Made by a program: the position numbers and the translations under genes. A stretch of DNA of 39,870 bases from Bacteroidota bacterium (lineage in GTDB: Bacteria > Bacteroidota > Bacteroidia > Bacteroidales > UBA10428): NCBI GenBank assembly GCA_003252385.1, contig QKEH01000162.1:1-39870 (forward strand), given 5' to 3'. Below are positions 16,625 to 24,131 of the stretch, in pieces. The number at the start of each line of letters is the position of its first letter. Position 1 is the first letter of the stretch. The notes beneath the pieces were generated by a model. That model saw only the letters and a program-made list of their open reading frames with translations. It made no database searches and was not told the origin of the DNA.

Positions 16625-17809
16625 TCAGGACTTTTTCAGGTGAATAACCACCGAAGCTCCTGTTGAAGTATTTCGTATGTTAATTTTGCCTCCTAACAAA
16701 TCGATGATGCGTTTGGCTGTGGCCAGGCCAATTCCAAAACCATGGCTGCGATGATCGAGATTGTCGGCGGTAAACAAATCGAACAGGTTGCTCAGCGAGC
16801 TAGATGAGAACCCGGGTCCATCGTCGGATATGTCAAAGGTAAAGAAGGGGGCATTATCGCGACCCGATATGCGAATTTTACCATTAAGAGGAGAATATTT
16901 TATGGAATTATCCAGTATGATACCCAAACAAATCGTCAGAAGTCGGGGTTCCGCTTTCACCAACAAACTCTCTCCAATGCCATCTACCGTTAATGTGATA
17001 TTCTTTTTCTCCAGTTCATCATAGGGTTTGGCGCGCTCCAGAGCATCGCAAAGCAATACATCGCGGATACTGATTTTATCATCCACCGTGCGCAATTCGG
17101 TAAGTATAAGGGAAATCTCGGAAACCTTTATCAAACGGGAAACCAATCCGTTGATGGACTCTAAATGCGCGGAATCGCCCTTGGGGATCGCCTCACTTAA
17201 TAATGCAGTATAGCCCAAAATTCCATTCAAAGGGGTGCGCAACTCATGGTTGATATGGGAAATAAAATCGTTCTTGGCGTGATCGAGTGCAGAAAGCTCG
17301 TCGTACATCTTTGAGAGTTTCTCGTTGGCTTCCGAAAGGTCATCGTTGGCCTTCACCAGTTGAAGGGTTCGTTCCTTAACCTTCTCTTCCAAATGTATGT
17401 TCATCTCCTGAAGTTCTCGGGTTTTATGCCCCAACTCCAGATGGGTTTTTACCCGCGAAAGCAATTCACTTAGGTTAAATGGTTTCGAGATGTAATCCAC
17501 GGCTCCCAGTTCAAATCCCTTAACAATGTCCTCCTTTTGCACTCGGGCAGTGAGAAAAATGATTGGAATGTCCTTAAATCGGTTATTGGTTTTCAGCTTT
17601 TGACATACCTCAAAACCATCCATCATGGGCATGGAAACATCCAGCAATATTAAATCGGGCTTTCGCTCTTCTACCTTTTTTAAAGTGGCAGGGCCATCGT
17701 AAACACCCTCTACCTCAATATTATCCATAGAGGAAAGAATGTCCACAATGAATTCCACATTGGAATGAATGTCATCTACAATTAAAACCAGCGATTTCCG
17801 GTTATTCAT
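16625..17809 (-). CDS. soluble receiver-histidine kinase protein
   Basis: A 394-residue protein with an N-terminal receiver domain (about 6-120; D12-D13, phospho-acceptor D57, T87, K109 in SKP) and a C-terminal histidine kinase. A coiled-coil linker (about 125-178) leads into the H-box NHELRTPLNG with H188. The ATP-binding domain shows the N-box ILDNSIKYSPLNG, G1 DDGPGF and G2 GFGIGLA. It has no membrane segment, so it acts in the cytoplasm and takes a phosphate or binding signal from another kinase. No cognate regulator gene is adjacent. Receiver-first kinases often act as relay or check-point proteins; the input here is unknown. Confidence 0.92.
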   Translation of the reverse strand: MNNRKSLVLIVDDIHSNVEFIVDILSSMDNIEVEGVYDGPATLKKVEERKPDLILLDVSMPMMDGFEVCQKLKTNNRFKDIPIIFLTARVQKEDIVKGFELGAVDYISKPFNLSELLSRVKTHLELGHKTRELQEMNIHLEEKVKERTLQLVKANDDLSEANEKLSKMYDELSALDHAKNDFISHINHELRTPLNGILGYTALLSEAIPKGDSAHLESINGLVSRLIKVSEISLILTELRTVDDKISIRDVLLCDALERAKPYDELEKKNITLTVDGIGESLLVKAEPRLLTICLGIILDNSIKYSPLNGKIRISGRDNAPFFTFDISDDGPGFSSSSLSNLFDLFTADNLDHRSHGFGIGLATAKRIIDLLGGKINIRNTSTGASVVIHLKKS

Positions 17810-18145
17810 TTCTACAAAATAGTACTAAGCCCGAATTCTAATATACAACTTTCTTCATACGTCCCACACTTTCCGAATCATTTTTTTTACGATTCTTCAT
17901 TGCCGGCGACACCTTGCGACCCACAGCAATTTCAGCTTCTATGGGCATCTGTTGTTAACCAAGTCCTTAAGCATTGGTTGCCTGAATCGTCATGATGGTT
18001 CGCATGACTATTAAAGTTAAACAAGTTCAGGAATAGTTTGTTATTAAACCAGAGAATTTCATTCCTGTGCCGTCCTAAAGTAGGATTTGCTGGACAAGTG
18101 AGGAAATTTCCGGGGAAGGTCTCCGGTTAAAATATAGACAGAAAC
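17810..18145. other. 336 bp divergent intergenic region
   Basis: This gap separates the receiver-kinase (minus) from the pirin gene (plus). I see no gene and no full promoter match in it. One near-palindrome, AACCAA (17957-17962) and TTGGTT (17974-17979) around a central CTTAAG, could be an operator. The remaining sequence is AT-rich and unremarkable. Confidence 0.4.
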
Positions 18146-18844
18146 ATGGAAATTATTCGATCCGAAGAACGCGGATATGCCCATCATGGCTGGCTGGAGG
18201 CCCGGCACACCTTTAGCTTTGCCGAGTATTACCATCCCCATCGAATGGCATTTGGCGCCATTCGCGTATTGAACGACGATTGGATTGAGGCACAAACCGG
18301 ATTTGGCATGCATCCGCACAGCAATATGGAAATCATCACCATTCCTTTGGAGGGTAGCCTGGAACATCGCGATTCTATGGGGCGAAATGGAGTTATACAG
18401 CCCGGCGAGGTGCAGGTGATGTCGGCGGGAAGCGGAGTTTTTCATTCCGAAAGAAATTCCGGAACCGTTCCAGTAAATCTGTTTCAGATCTGGATTCTTC
18501 CCAACCAACAGCAGGTAACTCCACGATACGAACAGACCCATTTTGGCAGGATTTCTTCCAATTCCCTACAATTGCTGGTCTCGCCCGATGGGCGTCAAAA
18601 CAGTCTTTTTATTTATCAGGATGCGTTTATTTCCAAAATACAACTCGATGCCGATACCCCTTTTACCTACCCCCGCTACCAACCGACCCATGGAGTTCTA
18701 CTGATGGTGATTGAAGGTGAAATCAAGGTCAATGAACTGCCAGTTCACCGGCGCGACACCCTGCTATATGCTCCGGATGAAACCATTGCCTTGCGAAGCC
18801 GGAAGACCAGTCTCTTAGTATGTATTGAAACCCCGATGGAATAA
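18146..18844 (+). CDS. pirin family protein
   Basis: A 232-residue bicupin of the pirin family (E. coli YhhW type). The metal site is H56, H58, H100 and E102 (HPHSNME and VFHSERN), complete for an iron or other divalent ion. Some pirins oxidise quercetin; others act as redox-sensing regulators. The natural substrate of this one is unknown. The start at ATG 18146 gives the family's usual RSEERG opening. It is followed 78 bp later by a PNP gene with its own -7 box, so cotranscription is possible but not required. Confidence 0.93.
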   Translation: MEIIRSEERGYAHHGWLEARHTFSFAEYYHPHRMAFGAIRVLNDDWIEAQTGFGMHPHSNMEIITIPLEGSLEHRDSMGRNGVIQPGEVQVMSAGSGVFHSERNSGTVPVNLFQIWILPNQQQVTPRYEQTHFGRISSNSLQLLVSPDGRQNSLFIYQDAFISKIQLDADTPFTYPRYQPTHGVLLMVIEGEIKVNELPVHRRDTLLYAPDETIALRSRKTSLLVCIETPME

Positions 18845-18891
18845 AACATCCGCATTCAATATACCCATGCCGGAGTTACAATCATAATTTA

Positions 18892-18899
18892 TACATTTG
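18892..18899 (+). promoter_or_regulatory. -7 promoter box of the second PNP gene
   Basis: TACATTTG is a full match to TAnnTTTG, 23 nt before the ATG. No TTG lies at the right distance, so the promoter may need an activator or may be weak. Confidence 0.4.
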
Positions 18900-18922
18900 G
18901 CTTTCACAATTCCAATGCACTT

Positions 18923-19732
18923 ATGCTTACCAAACTGAACGAAACGCTTACCTACCTTAAGTCGAAAACTAACTTGCAACCCGAAATTGGCATGGTGCTA
19001 GGCACCGGCCTGGGAAAAATTATCGAACACATTCAGATTGATGTCCGACTGGACTATACGGATATTCCACATTTTCCGGTATCTACCGTAGAGTCGCACA
19101 AGGGGCATCTGATTTTTGGAACCCTCGAAGGCAAATCTATTGTGGCCATGCAGGGGCGATTCCACTACTATGAGGGCTATTCGCTGCAGGAAGTCACTTT
19201 CCCTATCCGGGTCATGAAACTGATGGGCATACGACACCTGCTGCTCTCCAATGCCGCCGGATCGTTAAACCGCAATTACCGGAAAGGATCCCTGGTGCTG
19301 CTTGACGACCATATCAACTTTTTACCCGACAACCCGCTGCGCGGCCTGAATCATACTGAACTGGGACCGCGTTTCCCGGATATGAGCCAACCCTATTCCA
19401 TAGCACTGAACGCACTTTTCAAGCAGGTAGCCCAGGAACAGAACATTTCACTCCCCAAAGGAATTTATGTGGCAGTTCCCGGCCCCAATCTCGAAACCCG
19501 TGCCGAGTACCGTATGTTTAGCAATTATGCCGATATGGTAGGTATGTCGACCGTGCCTGAAGTTATCGTAGCCAACCACATGGGGTTGCCCTGTGCCGCC
19601 GTATCGGTAATAACGGACGAATGCGATCCGGATCATCTGGAAGTGGCTCAACTTAGCGAAATACTGGCTGCAGCCGCCGAAGCAGAGCCTATGTTGATTA
19701 CGCTCTTTAAAGGGGTGATCGGCAGATTGTAG
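18923..19732 (+). CDS. purine nucleoside phosphorylase paralogue (second copy, altered specificity residues)
   Basis: A 269-residue trimeric-type PNP, clearly paralogous to the copy at 13682. The core is conserved: R79 and H81 (QGRFHYYEGY), E191, M208-S209 (VGMSTVPE). Differences sit at substrate contacts: the phosphate loop is GTGLG (T28 instead of Ser); the Phe200-type stacking residue is L190; the base-site Asn is D232 (VITDEC); and the ribose 5'-OH contact, His in PNP, is L244. Thr in the phosphate loop, Asp at the base and a hydrophobic residue at the 5' site are all features of methylthioadenosine phosphorylase. I infer, but cannot prove, a 5'-deoxy or 5'-methylthio adenosine substrate. 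Confidence 0.9.
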   Translation: MLTKLNETLTYLKSKTNLQPEIGMVLGTGLGKIIEHIQIDVRLDYTDIPHFPVSTVESHKGHLIFGTLEGKSIVAMQGRFHYYEGYSLQEVTFPIRVMKLMGIRHLLLSNAAGSLNRNYRKGSLVLLDDHINFLPDNPLRGLNHTELGPRFPDMSQPYSIALNALFKQVAQEQNISLPKGIYVAVPGPNLETRAEYRMFSNYADMVGMSTVPEVIVANHMGLPCAAVSVITDECDPDHLEVAQLSEILAAAAEAEPMLITLFKGVIGRL

Positions 19733-19764
19733 CGCTTTGGACCTGATCGCTGAGTAGAACCGTC

Positions 19765-20451
19765 TTAGATTAAACCTTCGTCACTAAAGCTGTAATAGCC
19801 ATGGTCGGTCACTATCAGGTGATCCAGGAGTTTAATATCCATTTGGGCTGCTGCCTGTTTTAGTTTTTGGGTAATTTGCTCGTCCTGTTTACTGGGTTGC
19901 AAATTACCCGATGGATGGTTGTGCGCAATAACCAGCGATGAGGCCAATAGTTCCAAGGCCTTCTTCAGTATCAACCGAATATCCATAACTGTACCGGATA
20001 CGCCTCCCTGACTTACCTTGTTATGCCCCAGTACCTTATTGGCTGTATTCAGGAAAACGACCCAGAATTCTTCGTGCTGCAGGCCGGTTAAAAAAGACTG
20101 GCAGTATTCGTAGGCAGCCGCACTGGAGCAAATCTGATCCTGTTGGGGGGCATCGCCCAGTTTACGACGCTTACCCAATTCAAGAGCGGCCATAATGGTA
20201 ATGGCTTTGGCTTGCCCAATGCCTTTGGTTTGGGTGAGTTCGGCAATCCCCATGCGTCCAAGGTTGCTCAGGTTATTACCCGCCAACGAAAGAATATTCC
20301 GCCCCAATTCAACGGCCGACAGATTCTGCAAGCCACTCCCTAAAAGAATGCCCAGTAATTCGGCATCGGACAGGCTGCTTACGCCTTTGGACACCAATTT
20401 TTCGCGTGGTCGGTCATCGGCAGCCCATTGTTTAATGCTCAGATACCCCAT
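19765..20451 (-). CDS. radC: RadC family JAB-domain protein
   Basis: A 228-residue protein of the RadC family, historically tied to DNA repair though its actual role is unsettled. An N-terminal helix-hairpin-helix region (about 40-95; TKGIGQAKA) precedes a JAB/MPN metal-hydrolase-like domain. The metal motif is complete: AHNHPSG with H177 and H179, and D190 (SKQDEQ), with E127/E128 upstream. ATG 20451 is the start; the longer frame begins with a TTG placed inside the U-run of the upstream terminator. That terminator stands only 10 bp before the start codon. It is convergent with the second PNP gene. Confidence 0.94.
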   Translation of the reverse strand: MGYLSIKQWAADDRPREKLVSKGVSSLSDAELLGILLGSGLQNLSAVELGRNILSLAGNNLSNLGRMGIAELTQTKGIGQAKAITIMAALELGKRRKLGDAPQQDQICSSAAAYEYCQSFLTGLQHEEFWVVFLNTANKVLGHNKVSQGGVSGTVMDIRLILKKALELLASSLVIAHNHPSGNLQPSKQDEQITQKLKQAAAQMDIKLLDHLIVTDHGYYSFSDEGLI

Positions 20452-20468
20452 TGAATTGTGCAAATAAA

Positions 20469-20498
20469 AAAAGCTGTAGTTAAGTTACTACAGCTTTT
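20469..20498 (-). terminator. intrinsic terminator of the TPR protein gene
   Basis: A perfect 12 bp stem AAAAGCTGTAGT/ACTACAGCTTTT with a 6 nt loop. On the minus strand it runs into TTTTTTTATTTG. It is 25 bp after the TPR stop and just ahead of radC. Confidence 0.88.
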
Positions 20499-20523
20499 CT
20501 ATATCTACAAGGAGAGTTTCACG

Positions 20524-21507
20524 TTACTGGCACTTCACCACATGTTCCATTTCGTAATTGGCATTGGCGGCATAATCGGTGTTTTGAGCTGCTTTCGAAT
20601 AGGCTTCGCAGGCACCGGCGGTGTCGCCCTTTCCAAATTTTGCTTTACCCAGTTCAAAATAGAAACGCGCTTTATTCGCTTCCGTTTCAAACGACAATCC
20701 TTTTTGCGCCATTTCAATAGCCTGATCCCAATTGTTCTGGCTGTTGTAGATGGAAGTAAGCAGGTAGTAAGCTGTAACATTTTCTGCCTCAATCTCAATA
20801 GCCCGGTTTAAACTTACCATTGCAGCGTCGTACTGCGAAGCGGCTTTCTGATCGTTTCCTTTTTTCAGGAAATACCCTCCGGTCAGTTTCACCATTTTAT
20901 CTTCGGTTTGGAAATCGTTTCCGGCTTTAGCTGCCGCCACACCTTTACGGGTGCTTTCCAGCAACAGGTCATCGTTTTCCTGAGTTTTATAGATCGCACA
21001 TTTTAAATAGTAGGCATCGGTATAATTCGCATCCACAGCTAGGGCTTTATCCAGCTCTGACAGGGCTTCATCCATTTGGTTCTGCTTGTAGAAACCGGCT
21101 GCAACTTTATAGTGAACCTGAGGAATAAGTTTGCTGGTTTTATCCAGAATATCCTGATTGCCGTAATCCTGAGCCACTTGTTTGGCTTTATAGGCAGTAG
21201 CCAATCCTTCGCTGGTTTGTTTCGCTTTCAATTGTTCCATACACAGCTTATAGATCAGGGTGGGAATGGTTCCTTTCAGTTGTTCCAAAAGTGTACCGGC
21301 TTCTTCATCTTCTTCCTGTTCGTAAAGGGTTTCGCACATTTCGGCACAAGCGGTGAATTTCTCAATAGCCAATGGCAGATCTTCCGACTGAGAAGCGGTC
21401 CCCCCTTCGTTATACAACGAACGTACTTCTTCAATTGACTGGGCATTAACGCCACCCATCATCACTAACAATACTCCGGTAACCAGAATTTTAAGGAAAT
21501 TTTGCAT
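20524..21507 (-). CDS. secreted TPR-repeat protein
   Basis: A 327-residue exported protein: signal peptide MQNFLKILVTGVLLVMMGGVNAQ, then a helical repeat protein. Several TPR units are visible, for example GFYKQNQMDEALSELDKAL, DAYYLKCAIYKTQEN and ARFYFELGKAKFGKGDTAGA, so it probably works as a periplasmic scaffold. The N-terminal part is acidic (YEQEEDEEAG). No partner is identifiable. ATG 21507 was preferred to 21516, as the signal peptide begins there. It has a strong promoter and a strong terminator, so it is a single-gene unit and probably well expressed. Confidence 0.87.
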   Translation of the reverse strand: MQNFLKILVTGVLLVMMGGVNAQSIEEVRSLYNEGGTASQSEDLPLAIEKFTACAEMCETLYEQEEDEEAGTLLEQLKGTIPTLIYKLCMEQLKAKQTSEGLATAYKAKQVAQDYGNQDILDKTSKLIPQVHYKVAAGFYKQNQMDEALSELDKALAVDANYTDAYYLKCAIYKTQENDDLLLESTRKGVAAAKAGNDFQTEDKMVKLTGGYFLKKGNDQKAASQYDAAMVSLNRAIEIEAENVTAYYLLTSIYNSQNNWDQAIEMAQKGLSFETEANKARFYFELGKAKFGKGDTAGACEAYSKAAQNTDYAANANYEMEHVVKCQ

Positions 21508-21552
21508 GCCTCGCATAATAATCAGACTTTTAATAGTTTACAATTAGATAGG

Positions 21553-21582
21553 CAAAGATAATGATTGAGAGCAAAAATGCAA
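21553..21582 (-). promoter_or_regulatory. promoter of the TPR protein gene
   Basis: Minus strand TTG (21582-21580), 19 bp, TATCTTTG (21560-21553): a perfect Bacteroidetes promoter. Predicted start near 21548, with a leader of about 40 nt. Confidence 0.75.
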
Positions 21583-21719
21583 CCCATTACAGAGCGGATA
21601 TCCAACAAAGTAGCCAGCACGTACTTAAATTCCAAAAAGGTTATGCAAAGTGTATTACCAGCTATGAAAGTTCGCACCGACCGACAACAAGTACTCTGCA
21701 ACCGGCATATGCTTGATCG

Positions 21720-22433
21720 TTACCCGTTTGATTCCATTTTCTGACAAAAGTACTTGAAACACAGCAACAAAAACAACCCATTGTACAGCAGGCCGGTCGA
21801 TCCCATAACAAAAAAATGCGATGCCTCTTCCACATGCATAAATGCACAGTAAATCCAATAAAAAGGAATGACTCCAAAAAGATGACTGTAGGGCTGAGCC
21901 AGAAACAGCCCGGCTATGGGCATGGCAAGAATTACATTGAAAAGTTTAAAATAGGTTACTCCCTCAATCTTATTTTGTGCCAGCAATACCAGCAGCAAAG
22001 TAGCTGTGGGGCCAGCCAACGAACAACAAAAAGCTAAAACCAGTGCCTGTAATACCGTAAGGTCTATGAGGTGGCTCCACAGGATCAGCACCAGACAAAA
22101 TATAAAACCCAGACACAAAATAAAGAACGTGCGCAACGCTATTAATCTGGAGTAGGGAAAGGGCATCACTCGAAAAACCGGTTGAAGTTGCAGATCTTTT
22201 TCATCAAGCAGGATAAAGGCCATCAGAAATCCAGCCAATGCACTCACTACCAGGCAGAACATAGCCAACAGCAACGGCCGGAACAAAATCATTTCCGGAA
22301 GCAGAGGTTCGTATAAAGGCGGAGCAATTCGCAGAAGTGCCAGAATAATGAATGGAAGGAAAAAGATCACCACCAGGGAACGATCGCGCACTATGTTTAA
22401 CATATCGGTTTTCAGCAGGCGAATCAGTCTCAT
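21720..22433 (-). CDS. ABC exporter membrane subunit (second permease)
   Basis: A 237-residue polytopic membrane protein with about six hydrophobic segments. It overlaps the upstream permease by 4 bp (ATGA), and its first residues (MRLIRLLKTDMLNIVRDRSL) are typical of ABC-2 type permeases, which open with a short cytoplasmic helix. No nucleotide-binding motif is present. It should pair with the 229-residue permease and the ATPase upstream to form an exporter resembling the three-gene fluoroquinolone or antibiotic efflux systems. The substrate is unknown. Confidence 0.8.
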   Translation of the reverse strand: MRLIRLLKTDMLNIVRDRSLVVIFFLPFIILALLRIAPPLYEPLLPEMILFRPLLLAMFCLVVSALAGFLMAFILLDEKDLQLQPVFRVMPFPYSRLIALRTFFILCLGFIFCLVLILWSHLIDLTVLQALVLAFCCSLAGPTATLLLVLLAQNKIEGVTYFKLFNVILAMPIAGLFLAQPYSHLFGVIPFYWIYCAFMHVEEASHFFVMGSTGLLYNGLFLLLCFKYFCQKMESNG

Positions 22434-23119
22434 TGGTACAACTCTTTTTCAAAAAAAACTTTAGCCAGATACACAGACAGCACCACCCACCCAGCCAGAT
22501 AGAACACATCGCCCCCCCGGGTGTTGTAACCCTCCAAAGCAAATGCACTGCCAAACAAATTGAGGGTAGCCTGTGTTGGAAGCACCGCCAGAAAGTTCCA
22601 GCGGGTAAGTCCGAAGAAGTTTAAGCAGGGCAGAAATGAAGGAGCTAAAAAAGCAGGGATCACCATAAAGTACTGATTCAAAGTTTTTACCCGTATTGCA
22701 CCGGCTATACCCAAAGCGGTAAATAGCATCGAACTTAAAATCAGGCCTGCCAGAAAAGGGAACCATTTAATTTGCCATCCATAGGAAATAAGACCAACAG
22801 CGATTCCTCCCATTAAGGCTGGTAAGGTTAAAGCAAGTACTTTGGCGAAGATATATTGCCAACTGCTCATGGGAGTCATCACCTGAGCCTCCAGAGTATT
22901 GTCGCCCCGTTCAAAAAGCAGCATTGCCCCTACAAAAATAAATCCTATGGCCACCGGATCGGTAAAAATAATTGTGATAGCCACATAATGGTTCTGAAAC
23001 GATGGGAAACCATACAACACCGCAGCATAGGCAACCGCTATAACGAGCGCAACGCTAAGTATCTGATACCTGGCCAGCAGGCGTATTTGCCATCCGATGA
23101 GTCGCAGAAGTTTCGTCAT
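22430..23119 (-). CDS. ABC exporter membrane subunit (first permease)
   Basis: A 229-residue integral membrane protein with about six membrane segments (for example ILSVALVIAVAYAAVLYGF and LAGLILSSMLFTALGIAGAI). The central MTPMSSWQYIFAKVLALTLPAL segment is the usual ABC-2 coupling region, where P and a Trp-Gln-Tyr pair precede a helix. It starts 2 bp after the ATPase stop and overlaps the next permease by 4 bp, so the three genes are one operon. Transport direction and substrate are not shown by sequence. Confidence 0.82.
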   Translation of the reverse strand: MTKLLRLIGWQIRLLARYQILSVALVIAVAYAAVLYGFPSFQNHYVAITIIFTDPVAIGFIFVGAMLLFERGDNTLEAQVMTPMSSWQYIFAKVLALTLPALMGGIAVGLISYGWQIKWFPFLAGLILSSMLFTALGIAGAIRVKTLNQYFMVIPAFLAPSFLPCLNFFGLTRWNFLAVLPTQATLNLFGSAFALEGYNTRGGDVFYLAGWVVLSVYLAKVFFEKELYQ

Positions 23120-23121
23120 AA

Positions 23122-23973
23122 TCAGTTTAAACGAGTTCCGGTAAGTTGAATAAACAGATCGTCGAGCCGCGCTTCCTTGCTGTGAATGGACTGCACGTAT
23201 TCTTTTTGCAGCAATTCTAAAAAATCGGGATTACTGCCCAGTGTATCCATGGGAAAAACCCGGCTGTGTGGAACATCCTTCCCATAATCGACCTCTACCA
23301 CCCTTGTACCATGCTGCAATTTAAGGTTGCGCGGGGTATCCATTACCTTGAGCTCCCCTTCTACCATAAAGGCTACGCGATCGCAAAGTTCTTCGGCATC
23401 GTGCATATTGTGTGTAGTAAGAAAAATGGTTGTCCCTTTGGCCTTTTGGTCGAGAATAATATTTTTAAGTATACGTGCGTTGGCCGGATCAAGCCCGGAG
23501 GTAGGCTCATCCAGAAACAAAATCTCCGGTCGATGCATCAGTGCCCGAATAAAATTGAGCCTCATTTTCATGCCTTTGGAGAACGATTCGGTTTTCTTGT
23601 CGCCCTCCTCCTGCAACCCCACCCAATCAAGCAATTCGGTAGGAGGAATCACTTCCTTATCAAAAAAGGTGGCGAAGAATTTAAGATTCTCAATGGCGGT
23701 TAGTTTGGCATAGTGATTGGGCAGCTCGAAGCCCACCCCAATATGATTGTAAAAATCGGAATCCCAAGCACTAAGGCTCTTTCCGGCAATATGAATTTGC
23801 CCCTGGTAATGGCGCAGCAGGCGGGTTAGTATTTTTTGAGTGGTACTTTTACCGGCCCCGCTTGGCCCTAAAAAGCCAAATATTTCACCGCTTCCTATGG
23901 CGAAATTAATATGGCGAACCGTTGGTTGCGCATTGCCAGGATAGGTATAGCTCAGATTTTCAACTTCAATCAT
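23122..23973 (-). CDS. ABC exporter ATP-binding subunit
   Basis: A 283-residue ABC ATPase. Walker A is GPSGAGKST (about 36-44), the Q-loop is in the VGFELPNHY region, the signature is SFSKGMKMRLN (a variant of LSGGQ), Walker B is ILFLDEPTSGLD, and the switch His is in LTTHNMHDAEEL. The C-terminal extension (about 215-283) is like those of drug and daunorubicin-type exporters. ATG 23973 was chosen over a TTG at 23979. A -7 box lies 23 nt upstream. It leads the operon with the two permeases. Confidence 0.93.
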   Translation of the reverse strand: MIEVENLSYTYPGNAQPTVRHINFAIGSGEIFGFLGPSGAGKSTTQKILTRLLRHYQGQIHIAGKSLSAWDSDFYNHIGVGFELPNHYAKLTAIENLKFFATFFDKEVIPPTELLDWVGLQEEGDKKTESFSKGMKMRLNFIRALMHRPEILFLDEPTSGLDPANARILKNIILDQKAKGTTIFLTTHNMHDAEELCDRVAFMVEGELKVMDTPRNLKLQHGTRVVEVDYGKDVPHSRVFPMDTLGSNPDFLELLQKEYVQSIHSKEARLDDLFIQLTGTRLN

Positions 23974-23995
23974 GATCAAAGGATTATAAAGTATC

Positions 23996-24003
23996 CAAAT
24001 GTA
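23996..24003 (-). promoter_or_regulatory. -7 promoter box of the ABC exporter operon
   Basis: Minus strand TACATTTG, a full match to the -7 consensus, 22 nt before the ATG. The -33 position reads ATG rather than TTG. Confidence 0.4.
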
Positions 24004-24131
24004 AGGGTCGCCTATGCTATGGCATTAAATTTTTCGGCAAATGCCCAGGTTATATCGGTAAAGAAACCTGGGAAATTTCGTGCCCCGTGCAACCCTCTTT
24101 CCAAAAAGTGTTCTTTGTCCGTGAAGACGAG

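Noticed and set aside
24044-24072. Hairpin CCCAGGTT/AACCTGGG before the repeat protein
   Set aside because: The stem is 8 bp with a 13 nt loop, no U-run follows on either strand, and no gene arrangement requires it.
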